Shown here one piece after another: positions 24,044 to 32,126 of a stretch of DNA of 64,000 bases (its first letter is position 1; each line of letters opens with the position of its first letter). The DNA lies in the NCBI RefSeq assembly GCF_001552555.1, contig NZ_BCRK01000002.1, forward strand, positions 27,505 to 91,504, written 5' to 3'. The DNA is from Nocardiopsis trehalosi NBRC 14201. Its GTDB lineage: Bacteria; Actinomycetota; Actinomycetes; Streptosporangiales; Streptosporangiaceae. Made by a program: the position numbers and the translations under genes. The notes below the pieces were generated by a model. It did not search any database. It saw only the letters and a list, made by a program, of their open reading frames with translations, and had not been told where the DNA came from.

Positions 24044-25690
24044 ATGGGCGACACGCTGCACGACCAGGCCCGCGCCTGGCTGGCGCAGGACCCCGACCCC
24101 GCGACCCGCGACGAACTGCACGCCCTGCTCGACGCGGGCGACGACGCGGCGCTGGCCGACCGGTTCGGCACCCGCCTCCAGTTCGGCACCGCCGGGCTGC
24201 GCGGCGAACTCGGCGCCGGACCGAACCGGATGAACCGGGTCACGGTCATGCGCGCCGCCGCCGGGCTCGCCGCGTGGCTGGGAGCGGGGCGGACCGTCGT
24301 CATCGGCTACGACGCCCGCCACAAGTCGGCCGACTTCGCCCGCGACACCGCCGCCGTGCTCACCGGCGCGGGCCTGACGGCGCTGCTGCTGCCCGAGGCG
24401 CTGCCGACGCCGGTGCTCGCGTTCGCCGTCCGCGACCTGGGCGCCGACGCCGGGGTGATGGTCACCGCCAGCCACAACCCGCCGCGCGACAACGGGTACA
24501 AGGTGTACGTCGGCGGGTCGGGGCCGGACGCGGGCGCGCAGATCGTGCCGCCGGCCGATGCCGAGATCTCGGCGGCGATCGACGCCGCCGGGCCCGTCGA
24601 CCGGCTGCCGCTTGGCGGCGGCGGAACCGTCCTCGGCCGGGAGGTGGTCGACCGCTACCTGGAGGCGGTGACCGCCCTGCCGATCGGCCCGGAGCGCGAC
24701 ATCACCGTCGCCTACACCCCGCTGCACGGCGTCGGCGGGGAGACCCTGCGGCGCGCCTTCGCCTGGGCCGGGTTCCCGCAGCCCGGCACGGTGATCGAGC
24801 AGGCCGAACCGGACCCCGACTTCCCCACGGTGGCGTTCCCGAACCCGGAGGAGCCGGGGGCGATGGACCTCGCCCTGGCGGCGGGCCGGGACCTCGGCAC
24901 GGACCTCGTCATCGCCAACGACCCCGACGCCGACCGGCTGGCCGTCGCCGTCCCCGGGCACGGGCTGCTCACGGGAGACGAGGTGGGCGGGCTGCTCGCC
25001 GAGCACGTCCTGCGGTCCACGTCGGGGCCGGGGCGGGTGGTGGCCACGACCATCGTGTCGGCCGGGCTTCTGCCGAGGATCGCCGCCGCGTACGGGGTGC
25101 GGTGCGCCGAGACGCTGACCGGGTTCAAGTGGCTGGCGCGCGCGGCGGAGTCGGGGGAGCGGCCGGTGTTCGCCTACGAGGAGGCGCTGGGGTACTGCGT
25201 CGGCGGCGATGAGGGGCGGCCGGTCAACGACAAGGACGGGATCAGCGCGGCGCTGGCCATCGCGGCACTGGCGGCGGAGGCCAAACGGGACGGGCGCACG
25301 CTGCTCGACCTGCGCGACGACCAGGCGCGCCGATACGGGCTGCACCTCACCGGGCAGGTGGCGGTGCGGGTCTCCGCCCTGGACGCGATGACCGAGACGA
25401 TGCGCCGGCTGCGCGCCGAACCGCCGAAGGCGTTCGGGCCCGCGCGGGTGGCGGAGGTGGTCGACTTCGCCCCGGGCGTGAAGGGGCTGCCGCCGACCGA
25501 CGCGCTGCGCTACATCCTCGACGGTCCGGTGGAGGGGCGCGTGACCCTGCGCCCCTCGGGGACGGAGCCGAAACTGAAGGCGTACGTGGAGGTGGTCACC
25601 GACCCGGGCGACGACCTCGCCGCCGCCCGCACCCGCGCGACCGCCCACTTGGAAGGCCTGAAGGAGGCCGTGCGGGGGCTGTTCCCCTAG
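24044..25690 (+). CDS. Phospho-sugar mutase (phosphomannomutase/phosphopentomutase-like)
   Basis: 548-residue alpha-D-phosphohexomutase: LQFGTAGLRGELGAGPNRMN, catalytic serine loop VTASHNPPRDNGYKVY, metal loop IANDPDADRLAVAV, sugar loop RPVFAYEEALGYCV and phosphate loop RPSGTEPKLKAYVE. All four domains are intact. Adjacent to purine-nucleoside phosphorylase, it probably converts (deoxy)ribose-1-phosphate to the 5-phosphate, feeding deoC, although annotated relatives are usually called phosphomannomutase. ATG 24044 follows GGAAGGACGGCCC. The 278-base gap before it holds no gene; it contains a CCACCGGA/TCCGGTGG inverted repeat (23861-23878). Confidence 0.9.
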   Translation: MGDTLHDQARAWLAQDPDPATRDELHALLDAGDDAALADRFGTRLQFGTAGLRGELGAGPNRMNRVTVMRAAAGLAAWLGAGRTVVIGYDARHKSADFARDTAAVLTGAGLTALLLPEALPTPVLAFAVRDLGADAGVMVTASHNPPRDNGYKVYVGGSGPDAGAQIVPPADAEISAAIDAAGPVDRLPLGGGGTVLGREVVDRYLEAVTALPIGPERDITVAYTPLHGVGGETLRRAFAWAGFPQPGTVIEQAEPDPDFPTVAFPNPEEPGAMDLALAAGRDLGTDLVIANDPDADRLAVAVPGHGLLTGDEVGGLLAEHVLRSTSGPGRVVATTIVSAGLLPRIAAAYGVRCAETLTGFKWLARAAESGERPVFAYEEALGYCVGGDEGRPVNDKDGISAALAIAALAAEAKRDGRTLLDLRDDQARRYGLHLTGQVAVRVSALDAMTETMRRLRAEPPKAFGPARVAEVVDFAPGVKGLPPTDALRYILDGPVEGRVTLRPSGTEPKLKAYVEVVTDPGDDLAAARTRATAHLEGLKEAVRGLFP

Positions 25691-25756
25691 CCGGGTCGAC
25701 GCTCTGACTGGTGGTTGGCCGAAGGACAACGGTGTCTGTCGGGTGCCTCGTCCGAG

Positions 25757-25848
25757 GTACCGTCCCGACATTGCCGCCCTATTTGTCCGAGTCGCCACTA
25801 GTTGCTAAAAACGGCGATGCCGTAGCCTGAACGCCCAGTTCAGCAAGG
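25757..25848 (+). promoter_or_regulatory. Leader of CRISPR array 2
   Basis: AGTTGCTAAAA begins at 25800, 49 bases before the first repeat at 25849, and the leader ends CAGTTCAGCAAGG. Both blocks match array 1's leader in sequence and distance. GTACCG at 25757 also recurs upstream. The leader starts shortly after the phosphomutase stop codon. Confidence 0.7.
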
Positions 25849-26793
25849 GTGCTCCCCGCGCACGCGGGGATGGTCCCCCGGAACCCGACCCGACCGCCGA
25901 CCCGAACCCGTGCTCCCCGCGCACGCGGGGATGGTCCCGCCCCCGCGGTGGCCGCCGCTACGGCGATCCCGTGCTCCCCGCGCACGCGGGGATGGTCCCG
26001 AGCTGAGGGTGGCGACTCCGGCGCCGACCATGTGCTCCCCGCGCACGCGGGGATGGTCCCGGCGGGCGCACGGCCACCCCGACCGGCGGCGGGTGCTCCC
26101 CGCGCACGCGGGGATGGTCCCCCGGGTGCGCGCCCAGACGGAGAACCGCGTGGGTGCTCCCCGCGCACGCGGGGATGGTCCCAGCCCGGTCAACGCGGCG
26201 TTGTGGTTGTCGCGGTGCTCCCCGCGCACGCGGGGATGGTCCCTCAGGGCGATCGGCCCCGGCGGACTCTTCGCGGTGCTCCCCGCGCACGCGGGGATGG
26301 TCCCCCCCACGGCCGTGCGGGACCAGCGCCGGGTCGGTGCTCCCCGCGCACGCGGGGATGGTCCCGGTGGCTCACCGGTCGGGCTAGTCACTCTGCGGTG
26401 CTCCCCGCGCACGCGGGGATGGTCCTGACCGTCCCCAGCGACGACTTCACCGTGAGCGGTGCTCCCCGCGCACGCGGGGATGGTCCCGCCCTGACCAGGG
26501 CGTTCACTCACGTACAGGGGTGCTCCCCGCGCACGCGGGGATGGTCCCGCCGAGCGCGTCGCGTTCCGGCGCGGACGGGTGCTCCCGCGCACGCGGGGAT
26601 GGTCCCCGGGGTGATCCGCCCCGCCGGGGCCGGTGGCGGTGCTCCCCGCGCACGCGGGGATGGTCCCACGGCAGGCCCAGGCCGCAGCCCCGCAGAGGGG
26701 TGCTCCCCGCGTCACGCGGCGGGGATGGTCCCCGGCTTGGCTTTCGCCGTTCCGCACGCGGTGCGTGCTCACCGCGCAGGCGGGGATAGGGGC
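25849..26793 (+). CRISPR. Type I-E CRISPR array 2: 16 repeats, 15 spacers
   Basis: 29-base repeats starting at 25849 recur every 61 bases to 26520. Then come a 28-base repeat lacking one C (26579, after a 30-base spacer), a normal one (26639), a 33-base repeat with insertions in the stem (26700), and a decayed last repeat (26765, TCACCGCGCAGGCGGGG). The repeat differs from array 1 in its first base (G for C) and in GGTCCC for GCTCCC near the end. Orientation is plus, leader at left. No cas genes are present. Confidence 0.98.
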
Positions 26794-26817
26794 GTGGGGC
26801 TGGGTGGGTGGCGTGGG

Positions 26818-27402
26818 TCAGGTGGGTGGGATAGGGGAGTTTTCGGTTGAGGGGATGTGGGCTTTCTCGGGGGGTGGGGGTGTGATGGGGAAGTGGATGG
26901 GGCTGATGAGGTACTGGGTGCGGTCGGGGGTCGGTTCGTTGGGGAGGTGCGGGGCGATCGCCATTCGCATGCCGTCGATCATCTGGTCCAGTTCCCCCGG
27001 GCTGAGCCAGACGGCGTGTTGGCGGTAGCCGACCTGGTCGGCCGCCGGGTCGGCCTCGTCGTTGCCCAGGTAGGTCTCGTACTCGGCCGCGAGGACGGCG
27101 AGGGCGGTGGTGAAGAGGCGCCGATGGTCGCCGCGCGATAGTGAGGCGGCGGTGTCGGCATCGATCGACGCGCGGTCGTTGCGGAGCCGGTAGCGCCGCT
27201 CGACCGCGCCGCGCACCCGCCGCTCCTCGGCCACCTCCAGGACGCCACCGGCCGCGAGCACGTCGACGTGCCGGTAGACCGTGGCCTTGGAGACGTCCGC
27301 GACGCGCTCACACAACTCGCCGGTCGTCAGCTCCCGCCCGCCGCGCAGCGCGTGGATCACCCGCAGCCGCACCGGGTGCGCCAGAAGTTCGAAGCCGTCC
27401 AT
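26818..27402 (-). CDS. Winged-helix (ArsR/HTH_20-like) transcriptional regulator
   Basis: 194 residues. The N-terminal 80 (FELLAHPVRLRVIHALRG, ELCERVADVSKATVYRHVDV, LAAGGVLEV) form an ArsR-like winged helix; the remainder (DADTAASLSRGDHRRLFTTA, YLGNDEADP) is a helical effector or dimerisation domain, ending in a Pro-rich tail. ATG 27402 is divergent from a hydrolase gene with only 56 bases between starts, which contain an imperfect palindrome. It probably represses that hydrolase and itself; this is inferred from layout. Confidence 0.85.
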   Translation of the reverse strand: MDGFELLAHPVRLRVIHALRGGRELTTGELCERVADVSKATVYRHVDVLAAGGVLEVAEERRVRGAVERRYRLRNDRASIDADTAASLSRGDHRRLFTTALAVLAAEYETYLGNDEADPAADQVGYRQHAVWLSPGELDQMIDGMRMAIAPHLPNEPTPDRTQYLISPIHFPITPPPPEKAHIPSTENSPIPPT

Positions 27403-27421
27403 CCCGTGATGATCTCATGGC

Positions 27422-27437
27422 GTGCTAACGTTCGCAC
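27422..27437. promoter_or_regulatory. Imperfect 16-bp palindrome between divergent regulator and hydrolase
   Basis: GTGCTAACGTTCGCAC reads as GTGC-n-AACGTT-n-GCAC, with only one symmetric pair mismatched. It sits in the 56-base gap between the winged-helix regulator and the alpha/beta hydrolase, so it is a good operator candidate for that regulator. Confidence 0.45.
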
Positions 27438-27458
27438 ATCTTGAGAAAGGTTGTGCCG

Positions 27459-28442
27459 ATGCCCGACGCCGCCGCCCCCGAGGCCACGCCCGCCGCGTGG
27501 ACTCCGCCGCCCTACACCGACCCGAGCCGCTTCACCGAGTACGACGTCACGGTCGGCACCGGCCCGTTCGCGGTCCCGGGCACCGTGAGCGTCCCGAAGG
27601 GCCGGGCGCCCGCCCCCGGTGTGGTGCTCCTCAGCGGCGGCGGACCCTTCGACCGCGATGCGACCATGGGGCCGAACAAGCCGCTGAAGGACCTCGCGTG
27701 GGGCCTCGCCGGGCGCGGGATCGCGGTGCTGCGCTTCGACAAGCCGACCCACGTCCACAGCGGGTTCGCGGCCGCCCCCGACCTGACCATGTCGCGGGAG
27801 TACGTCCCCTTTGCCGTCGACGCGGTCGCCCTGCTGGCGCGCCGCCCCGAGGTGGACGCCGAGCGGGTCTTCGTCGTGGGCCACAGCATGGGCGGCAAGG
27901 TCGCCCCGCTGGTCGCGGCCACTGACCCCGCCGTCGCCGGCCTGGTGGTCATGGCCGGCGACGCGCAGCCGATGCACCACGCCGCCGTCCGCGTCATCGG
28001 CTACCTCGCCTCGGTGGTCCCCGACCAGGTCCCGGACTCGCTCGTCGCGACCTTCACCCGGCAGGCCGCGCTCGTGGACGGCCCCGAGCTGACGCCCGCG
28101 ACCCCGGCCTCGGACCTGCCGTTCGGCCTGCCCGCGTCGTACTGGCTCGAACTGCGCGACTACGACCCGGTGGCGACGGCCGCCGCGCTCGACAGGCCGA
28201 TGCTGATCCTCCAGGGCGGACGCGACTACCAGGTCACGGTCGCCGACGACCTCGCCCGGTGGCGGGAGGGCCTGGCCGACCGCCCCGGCGTCGACTTCCG
28301 CGTCCATGACGCGGACGACCACCTGTTCTTCCCCGGCACCGGCCCGTCCACCCCGGCCGACTACGCGTCGCCGCAGCACGTCGGCCCGGCCGTGGTGACC
28401 GATATCGCCGACTGGCTGCTGCACCGCGCCCCGCTGCGATGA
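27459..28442 (+). CDS. Alpha/beta hydrolase (dienelactone-hydrolase/S9-like)
   Basis: 327 residues. FAVPGTVSVPKG and PAPGVVLLSGGGPFDRDATM precede the nucleophile elbow VFVVGHSMGGKVAPLVA (Ser in GHSMGG). MLILQGGRDYQVT holds the probable catalytic Asp, and DADDHLFFPGTG the His. This layout resembles cytosolic esterases and peptidases with an oxyanion GGGPFDRD segment. ATG 27459 has GAGAAAGG eight bases upstream. It is divergent from a winged-helix regulator that probably controls it. The substrate is unknown. Confidence 0.85.
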   Translation: MPDAAAPEATPAAWTPPPYTDPSRFTEYDVTVGTGPFAVPGTVSVPKGRAPAPGVVLLSGGGPFDRDATMGPNKPLKDLAWGLAGRGIAVLRFDKPTHVHSGFAAAPDLTMSREYVPFAVDAVALLARRPEVDAERVFVVGHSMGGKVAPLVAATDPAVAGLVVMAGDAQPMHHAAVRVIGYLASVVPDQVPDSLVATFTRQAALVDGPELTPATPASDLPFGLPASYWLELRDYDPVATAAALDRPMLILQGGRDYQVTVADDLARWREGLADRPGVDFRVHDADDHLFFPGTGPSTPADYASPQHVGPAVVTDIADWLLHRAPLR

Positions 28443-28573
28443 TTCGGTGGGTGGTCGGGCGGTCCGCTGTCCGCCGGGATGAGGCGCGGATCGCCCTCGT
28501 CGCACGGGGAGCCGCCCCCGCGCTGGTAGGCCGCCCGCGGGTGGGAAGGGGAGACGCGGGTCACGTTCCGGCG

Positions 28574-28600
28574 TGTCACAGGGGATCGGGCCATCTCGTC
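28574..28600 (+). promoter_or_regulatory. ECF41-type promoter upstream of carboxymuconolactone decarboxylase gene
   Basis: TGTCACA (28574-28580), a 16-base spacer and CGTC (28597-28600) match the ECF41 consensus TGTCACA-n16-CGTC. It lies 40 bases before the decarboxylase-family gene, which precedes the ECF41 sigma gene itself. The pair is thus probably an ECF41 target. Confidence 0.8.
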
Positions 28601-28639
28601 TCAGGGGGTGAGTCACCGACGACCGCAAAGGAGCACATC

Positions 28640-29116
28640 ATGACCGCGCGACTGGACTACTTCGCCAGCCCCTCCGCAGGCAAGGTCATCAAGTACCTCA
28701 TGTCGGCGGGGCGGGCGCTCAAGGAGGGGCCGCTGCCGACCGCGACGCAGGAGCTGGTGTCGCTGCGCGTCAGCCAGATCAACGGCTGCGCCGTCTGCAT
28801 CGACATGCACGCCAAGGAGGCGGTCGCCGCCGGCGAGACCCACGTCAGGCTGAACCTCGTCCCCGGGTGGCGGGAGGCCACGGTCTTCACCGAGGCCGAG
28901 CGCGCCGCGCTGTGGATCGCCGAGGAGGGCACCCGGGTCGCCGACGCCGGCGAGGGGATCAGCGACGAGGCGTGGGAGTACGCCCGCAAGCACTACGACG
29001 ACGAGCAGCTCACCTTCCTGGTGGTCCTGGTCTCCATGATGAACGCCGTCAACCGGCTGAACATCCTCACCCGGCAGCCGGCCACCGGCGACTACCAGGC
29101 CGGACAGTTCCACTAG
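28640..29116 (+). CDS. Carboxymuconolactone decarboxylase/AhpD-family protein (ECF41 partner)
   Basis: 158-residue all-helical protein with the AhpD-like motif QINGCAVCIDMHAKEAV: the Cys-x-x-Cys and nearby His are the peroxidase/redox centre of this family. SLRVSQ precedes it and MNAVNRLNI ends the fold. Genes of this family commonly sit beside and are transcribed by ECF41 sigma factors, and the next gene is one; a matching promoter lies upstream. ATG 28640 follows AAAGGAG. It probably acts in oxidative or antibiotic-type stress defence; the reaction is unproven. Confidence 0.9.
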   Translation: MTARLDYFASPSAGKVIKYLMSAGRALKEGPLPTATQELVSLRVSQINGCAVCIDMHAKEAVAAGETHVRLNLVPGWREATVFTEAERAALWIAEEGTRVADAGEGISDEAWEYARKHYDDEQLTFLVVLVSMMNAVNRLNILTRQPATGDYQAGQFH

Positions 29117-29246
29117 GGGGCGGCGGCCCTCCCGGTCCCCGGAGCCGGGAGGGCGGGCCCCCGCGCCCGGGCGCCGGGCCGGGCGGGCCCCCGGGCCGCC
29201 CGTGCCGATGAGGTGCGGGCGGCGGATCTCATGGAAGGGAAGTCGT

Positions 29247-30176
29247 GTGAGCAAGGCTGAGGAGTTCGAGGAGCTGCGCCCCCTGCTGTTCTCGATCGCC
29301 TACCGCATCCTGGGCAGCGTGAGCGAGGCCGAGGACGCGGTGCAGGAGACGTGGCTGCGTTTCGACGCCTCGACCACCCGCCCCGAGTCGACCAAGGCGT
29401 TCCTGTCGGCCGCGGTGACCCGCATCTCGATCGACGTCCTGCGGTCCGCCCGGGTGCGGCGCGAGGCGTACGTCGGCCCGTGGCTGCCCGAACCGCTGCT
29501 CAGCGACCCCTACCAGGACCCGGAGCGGTCGGCCGAGCTGGCCGACTCGGTCTCGATGGCGACCCTGCTGGTGCTGGAGCGCCTCAGCCCGCTGGAGCGG
29601 GCCGTCTTCCTGCTCCGCGAGGTGTTCGCCTTCGGGTTCGACGAGATCGCCGAGGCGGTGGACCGCTCGGAGGCGGCCTGCCGCCAACTCCTCGTTCGGG
29701 CGCGGCGGCACATGTCCGAGGGCCGACCGCGGTTCGCCGCCGACCGCCGCGAGCGGCGGGCGCTGGCGACGCGGTTCTTCGACGCGCTGAAGGACGGCGA
29801 CGTGGACGCGCTGCGGGACCTGCTCGCCGCCGACGTGCACCTGGTCGGGGACGGCGGCGGCAAGACCCCGCAGCTCGCCAGGCCCGTCGCGGGTGCCGAC
29901 AACGTGGCCCGGATGCTGAGCAAGGTCATCGCCCTGCTCACCCACGCCGACGTGGGCTTCGAACCGCGCGACGTCAACGGCCAGCCCGGTGCCATCTTCC
30001 GCGACCGCGACGGCAGGGTCCTGTACGCCTTGGCCCTCGACGTGCTCGACGGGCGCGTCCAGGCCGTCCACACGGTGGCCAACCCCGACAAGCTCGGCCA
30101 CCTCGGCCCCGTCGCCGACGCCTGGGTGATCGACCGGGAGGTGAAGGCGGCCCGCCGGCGGACGCGTCGGCCGTAA
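29247..30176 (+). CDS. ECF41-family RNA polymerase sigma factor with SnoaL-like C-terminal domain
   Basis: 309 residues. The sigma2 region (LLFSIAYRILGSVSEAEDAV) and sigma4 (LSPLERAVFLLREVFAFGFD) are joined by a linker containing WLPEP, one of the signatures of ECF41. The C-terminal extension (about 190-309) is a SnoaL/NTF2-like domain with the other two signatures DGGGK and NPDKL. In ECF41 this domain regulates the sigma factor in place of an anti-sigma protein, and none is encoded nearby. GTG 29247 follows GGAAGGGA. It is preceded by its typical partner, a carboxymuconolactone decarboxylase-family gene with an ECF41 promoter. Confidence 0.95.
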   Translation: MSKAEEFEELRPLLFSIAYRILGSVSEAEDAVQETWLRFDASTTRPESTKAFLSAAVTRISIDVLRSARVRREAYVGPWLPEPLLSDPYQDPERSAELADSVSMATLLVLERLSPLERAVFLLREVFAFGFDEIAEAVDRSEAACRQLLVRARRHMSEGRPRFAADRRERRALATRFFDALKDGDVDALRDLLAADVHLVGDGGGKTPQLARPVAGADNVARMLSKVIALLTHADVGFEPRDVNGQPGAIFRDRDGRVLYALALDVLDGRVQAVHTVANPDKLGHLGPVADAWVIDREVKAARRRTRRP

Positions 30177-30256
30177 GCCCGGATCCGGCACGGGCGCCCG
30201 GCGACAGCAGCGGGGCGCGGCCCCGGCCTGTGGGCGGGGACGGCTAGGGTGCGGCC

Positions 30257-30883
30257 ATGGGCGACGGGACGTGGGCGGCACTCCAGGCGACGGACATCGC
30301 GGAGGTGCGCCGACGGGCGGCCGTCATCAGCGACTTCGTGGGCGTCGCCCCGCAGACCGTGCACGGGGCGGAGCGCCTGGCGTGGGTCGACTACGGCGGC
30401 CAGGCGGCCGTCTGGTTCTTCGCGCCCGAGGGCCTCGCCCTGCTGCTGACGTTCGACCACGAGTCGGACCTGAACCTGTGCGGCGACGCCGACTTCGCCG
30501 CGCAGCGGGCGCTCTACGACGGTGTTCCCGAGGATCTGCTGCGCTTCGTCCGCGACCCCGCCGACAACCACGAAACCCCCGTCGTCAAGGACCCGGAGAC
30601 GGGCGGGCACCTGCAGTGCGCCGGCGGCGTGTTCTGGTTCGACGGCGAGCGGTGGGCGGTGGCCGACGGCATGTTGGACTACTGCGAGGCCGAGGACATC
30701 GACCTGGACGAGTCCGGTTTCGAACACGCCATGGGCGACTACCTGTTCGGGCGAGAGTTCACCCCGGAGGCGTTCGTCGCGCGCCGCGACGCGTTCGGCT
30801 ACTACGCGAACGACGCGAACGGCGCGAGCCGCAGAGCCGCCGACCTCGCGGAACTCCGCGACCTCATCGCCCGCCACGCGTGA
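30257..30883 (+). CDS. Hypothetical protein
   Basis: 208-residue acidic, soluble protein with Trp/Phe-rich strands (RLAWVDYGGQAAVWFFAPEG, FWFDGERWAVADGMLDYCEA) and no signal peptide or known motif. ATG 30257 opens MGDGTWAALQATDIAEV. It could be a SUKH/immunity-like fold by composition, but no specific family is recognised. It lies between the ECF41 gene and the guanidine riboswitch region. Confidence 0.65.
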   Translation: MGDGTWAALQATDIAEVRRRAAVISDFVGVAPQTVHGAERLAWVDYGGQAAVWFFAPEGLALLLTFDHESDLNLCGDADFAAQRALYDGVPEDLLRFVRDPADNHETPVVKDPETGGHLQCAGGVFWFDGERWAVADGMLDYCEAEDIDLDESGFEHAMGDYLFGREFTPEAFVARRDAFGYYANDANGASRRAADLAELRDLIARHA

Positions 30884-31200
30884 CCGCCCCTGCGGCGCGG
30901 CCCACCGCCCGGCGCGGGCCGCTCGCTCCGATGCGGCCGCCGGCGCTATGGCCTTACGGGGGATCGCCCCGTAAGGCCACTGCTCCGGCGGAGGGGGACG
31001 CGGGCAGAGAGGTCGTCCCACCCTCACCCTCGCCGTGTGTGCACGAGCACGACGGCCCGCCTCCGCGCGCGGCACCGCCGACGCTCCTGCCCCTGCCGGG
31101 GCATCTCGAAGCTCGGGTGAGCCGTGGTGTGTCGCCTCACTCTTTCGGCTACGGACAGCGACGATGGGCTATGTTGAGGCCGGGGTCCCTCCCACGGGCC
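30884..31200. other. Intergenic region with long hairpin and probable gdx promoter
   Basis: No gene seen. A perfect 13-bp inverted repeat (TGGCCTTACGGGG, loop GATCG, CCCCGTAAGGCCA) at 30949-30979 is likely a terminator or structured element downstream of the hypothetical gene. TATGTT at 31170-31175 is a plausible -10 box for transcription of the downstream riboswitch. Confidence 0.5.
30949..30979. terminator. 13-bp perfect stem-loop
   Basis: Arms 30949-30961 and 30967-30979 are perfect complements around a 5-base loop. The stem lies 66 bases after the hypothetical gene's stop codon. No U-tract follows, as is usual in GC-rich actinobacteria. Confidence 0.5.
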
Positions 31201-31244
31201 CGCGGACGAGGGAGCCGTACCCGCACCACGACAAGACGGCCTCG
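31201..31244 (+). promoter_or_regulatory. Guanidine-III riboswitch (ykkC-III/mini-pseudoknot type)
   Basis: The segment contains in order GCGGACGAGG, AGCCGTACCCGC and ACGACAAGACGGC. These match the conserved blocks of the compact guanidine-III riboswitch known from Thermobifida: an ACGAGG strand, a P1 stem (GCGG/CCGC) and a pseudoknot helix (GCCGT/ACGGC) with ACAAG between. It sits 17 bases before the first of two SMR exporter genes, so guanidinium binding probably exposes their ribosome binding site (GAAAGGGG). Confidence 0.87.
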
Positions 31245-31260
31245 AAAGGGGTATCCGTCC

Positions 31261-31575
31261 ATGGCGTGGTTCGTCCTCGTCGTCTCCGGCGTCCTTGAGG
31301 CCGTGTGGGCCACGGCGCTGTCCGAGTCCCGGGGGTTCACCCGGCTCCGCCCGACCGTGCTCTTCCTCGTCTCCCTGCTGTTGTCCATGGCCGGTCTGGC
31401 CTGGGCCATGACCTCGCTGCCCACGGGCACCGCTTACGCGATCTGGGTCGGCATCGGGGCCTCCCTCACCGTGCTGTGGGGGTTCTTCGCCGGCAAGGAC
31501 CGGGCCACCTGGGGCAAGTGCCTGCTCCTGGTCCTGCTCGTCGGCTCCATCATCGGCCTCAAGGCGGTGAGCTGA
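31261..31575 (+). CDS. SMR-family guanidinium exporter subunit 1 (Gdx/SugE/YkkC-like)
   Basis: 104-residue protein with four transmembrane helices and the conserved Glu in the first (SGVLEAVWATALSES). The motif EAVWATAL is typical of the Gdx/SugE branch, which exports guanidinium ion in exchange for protons. It is led by a guanidine-III riboswitch and immediately followed by a paralogous gene, so the two probably form a heterodimer like YkkC/YkkD. ATG 31261 lies behind GAAAGGGG. Confidence 0.92.
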   Translation: MAWFVLVVSGVLEAVWATALSESRGFTRLRPTVLFLVSLLLSMAGLAWAMTSLPTGTAYAIWVGIGASLTVLWGFFAGKDRATWGKCLLLVLLVGSIIGLKAVS

Positions 31576-31576
31576 G

Positions 31577-31933
31577 ATGCCGTGGATCGTCCTGCTCATC
31601 AGTGCGGTGTTCGAAGCGGTGTGGGCCACCGCCATGGGGAAGTCGGAGGGGTTCACCCGGCTGGAGCCCAGCGCCGTCTTCCTCGTGGCCCTGATCATCA
31701 GCATGGTGGGCCTGGGCTGGGCCGCCAAGCACATCCCCATCGGCACCGCCTACGCCGTGTGGGTCGGCCTGGGTGCCGCGCTGACGGTCGTGTACGCCAT
31801 GGCCACCGGCGACGAGAGCGCGTCCGCGTGGAAGGTCGTGTTCCTGGCGGGCATCATCGCCGCGGTCGTGGGGCTGAAACTCGTCCCCGGCGGGAAGCCC
31901 GCCGATACCGCCACTGAGCCCGCCGCCGACTGA
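31577..31933 (+). CDS. SMR-family guanidinium exporter subunit 2 (Gdx/YkkD-like)
   Basis: 118 residues, four helices, key Glu in ISAVFEAVWATAMGKSEGF, and an extra acidic, Ala-rich C-terminal tail. ATG 31577 is one base after the previous stop, so the genes are co-translated. Paired SMR genes are normally obligate heterodimers inserted in opposite orientations. The riboswitch context points to guanidinium export and not to drug efflux. Confidence 0.92.
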   Translation: MPWIVLLISAVFEAVWATAMGKSEGFTRLEPSAVFLVALIISMVGLGWAAKHIPIGTAYAVWVGLGAALTVVYAMATGDESASAWKVVFLAGIIAAVVGLKLVPGGKPADTATEPAAD

Positions 31934-31947
31934 CGCCCGGGGTGGGG

Positions 31948-31976
31948 CGGGCGAGGCGCCCGGGGGCGCCTGCCCG
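31948..31976 (+). terminator. Stem-loop after SMR operon
   Basis: CGGGC(G)AGGCGCC pairs with GGCGCCTGCCCG around a CGGG loop, with one bulged G, 15 bases beyond the second SMR stop codon. It is a good terminator candidate for the exporter operon. Confidence 0.5.
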
Positions 31977-32126
31977 GCCGTTCCGCCCGTACCCGGCCCG
32001 GGAGCGGGGCCCGCCGGGCGCGTCCGGCGGCCCGTCCCGCCGGCGCGACCGGCACCCGCCGGGGCCGGGCGCCCGTCCTCGCCCGGCCCCGGCGGACCCC
32101 CCGAACGGGCCCTCACGGACCCGCCG

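Noticed and set aside
25840..26850. Repetitive open frames across CRISPR array 2
   Set aside because: Same artefact: RTRGWS and HAGMVP motifs come from the 61-base repeat period.
31201..31244. Guanidine-I or guanidine-II riboswitch
   Set aside because: The length is too short for guanidine-I and there are no twin ACGR-loop hairpins of guanidine-II; the blocks fit guanidine-III.
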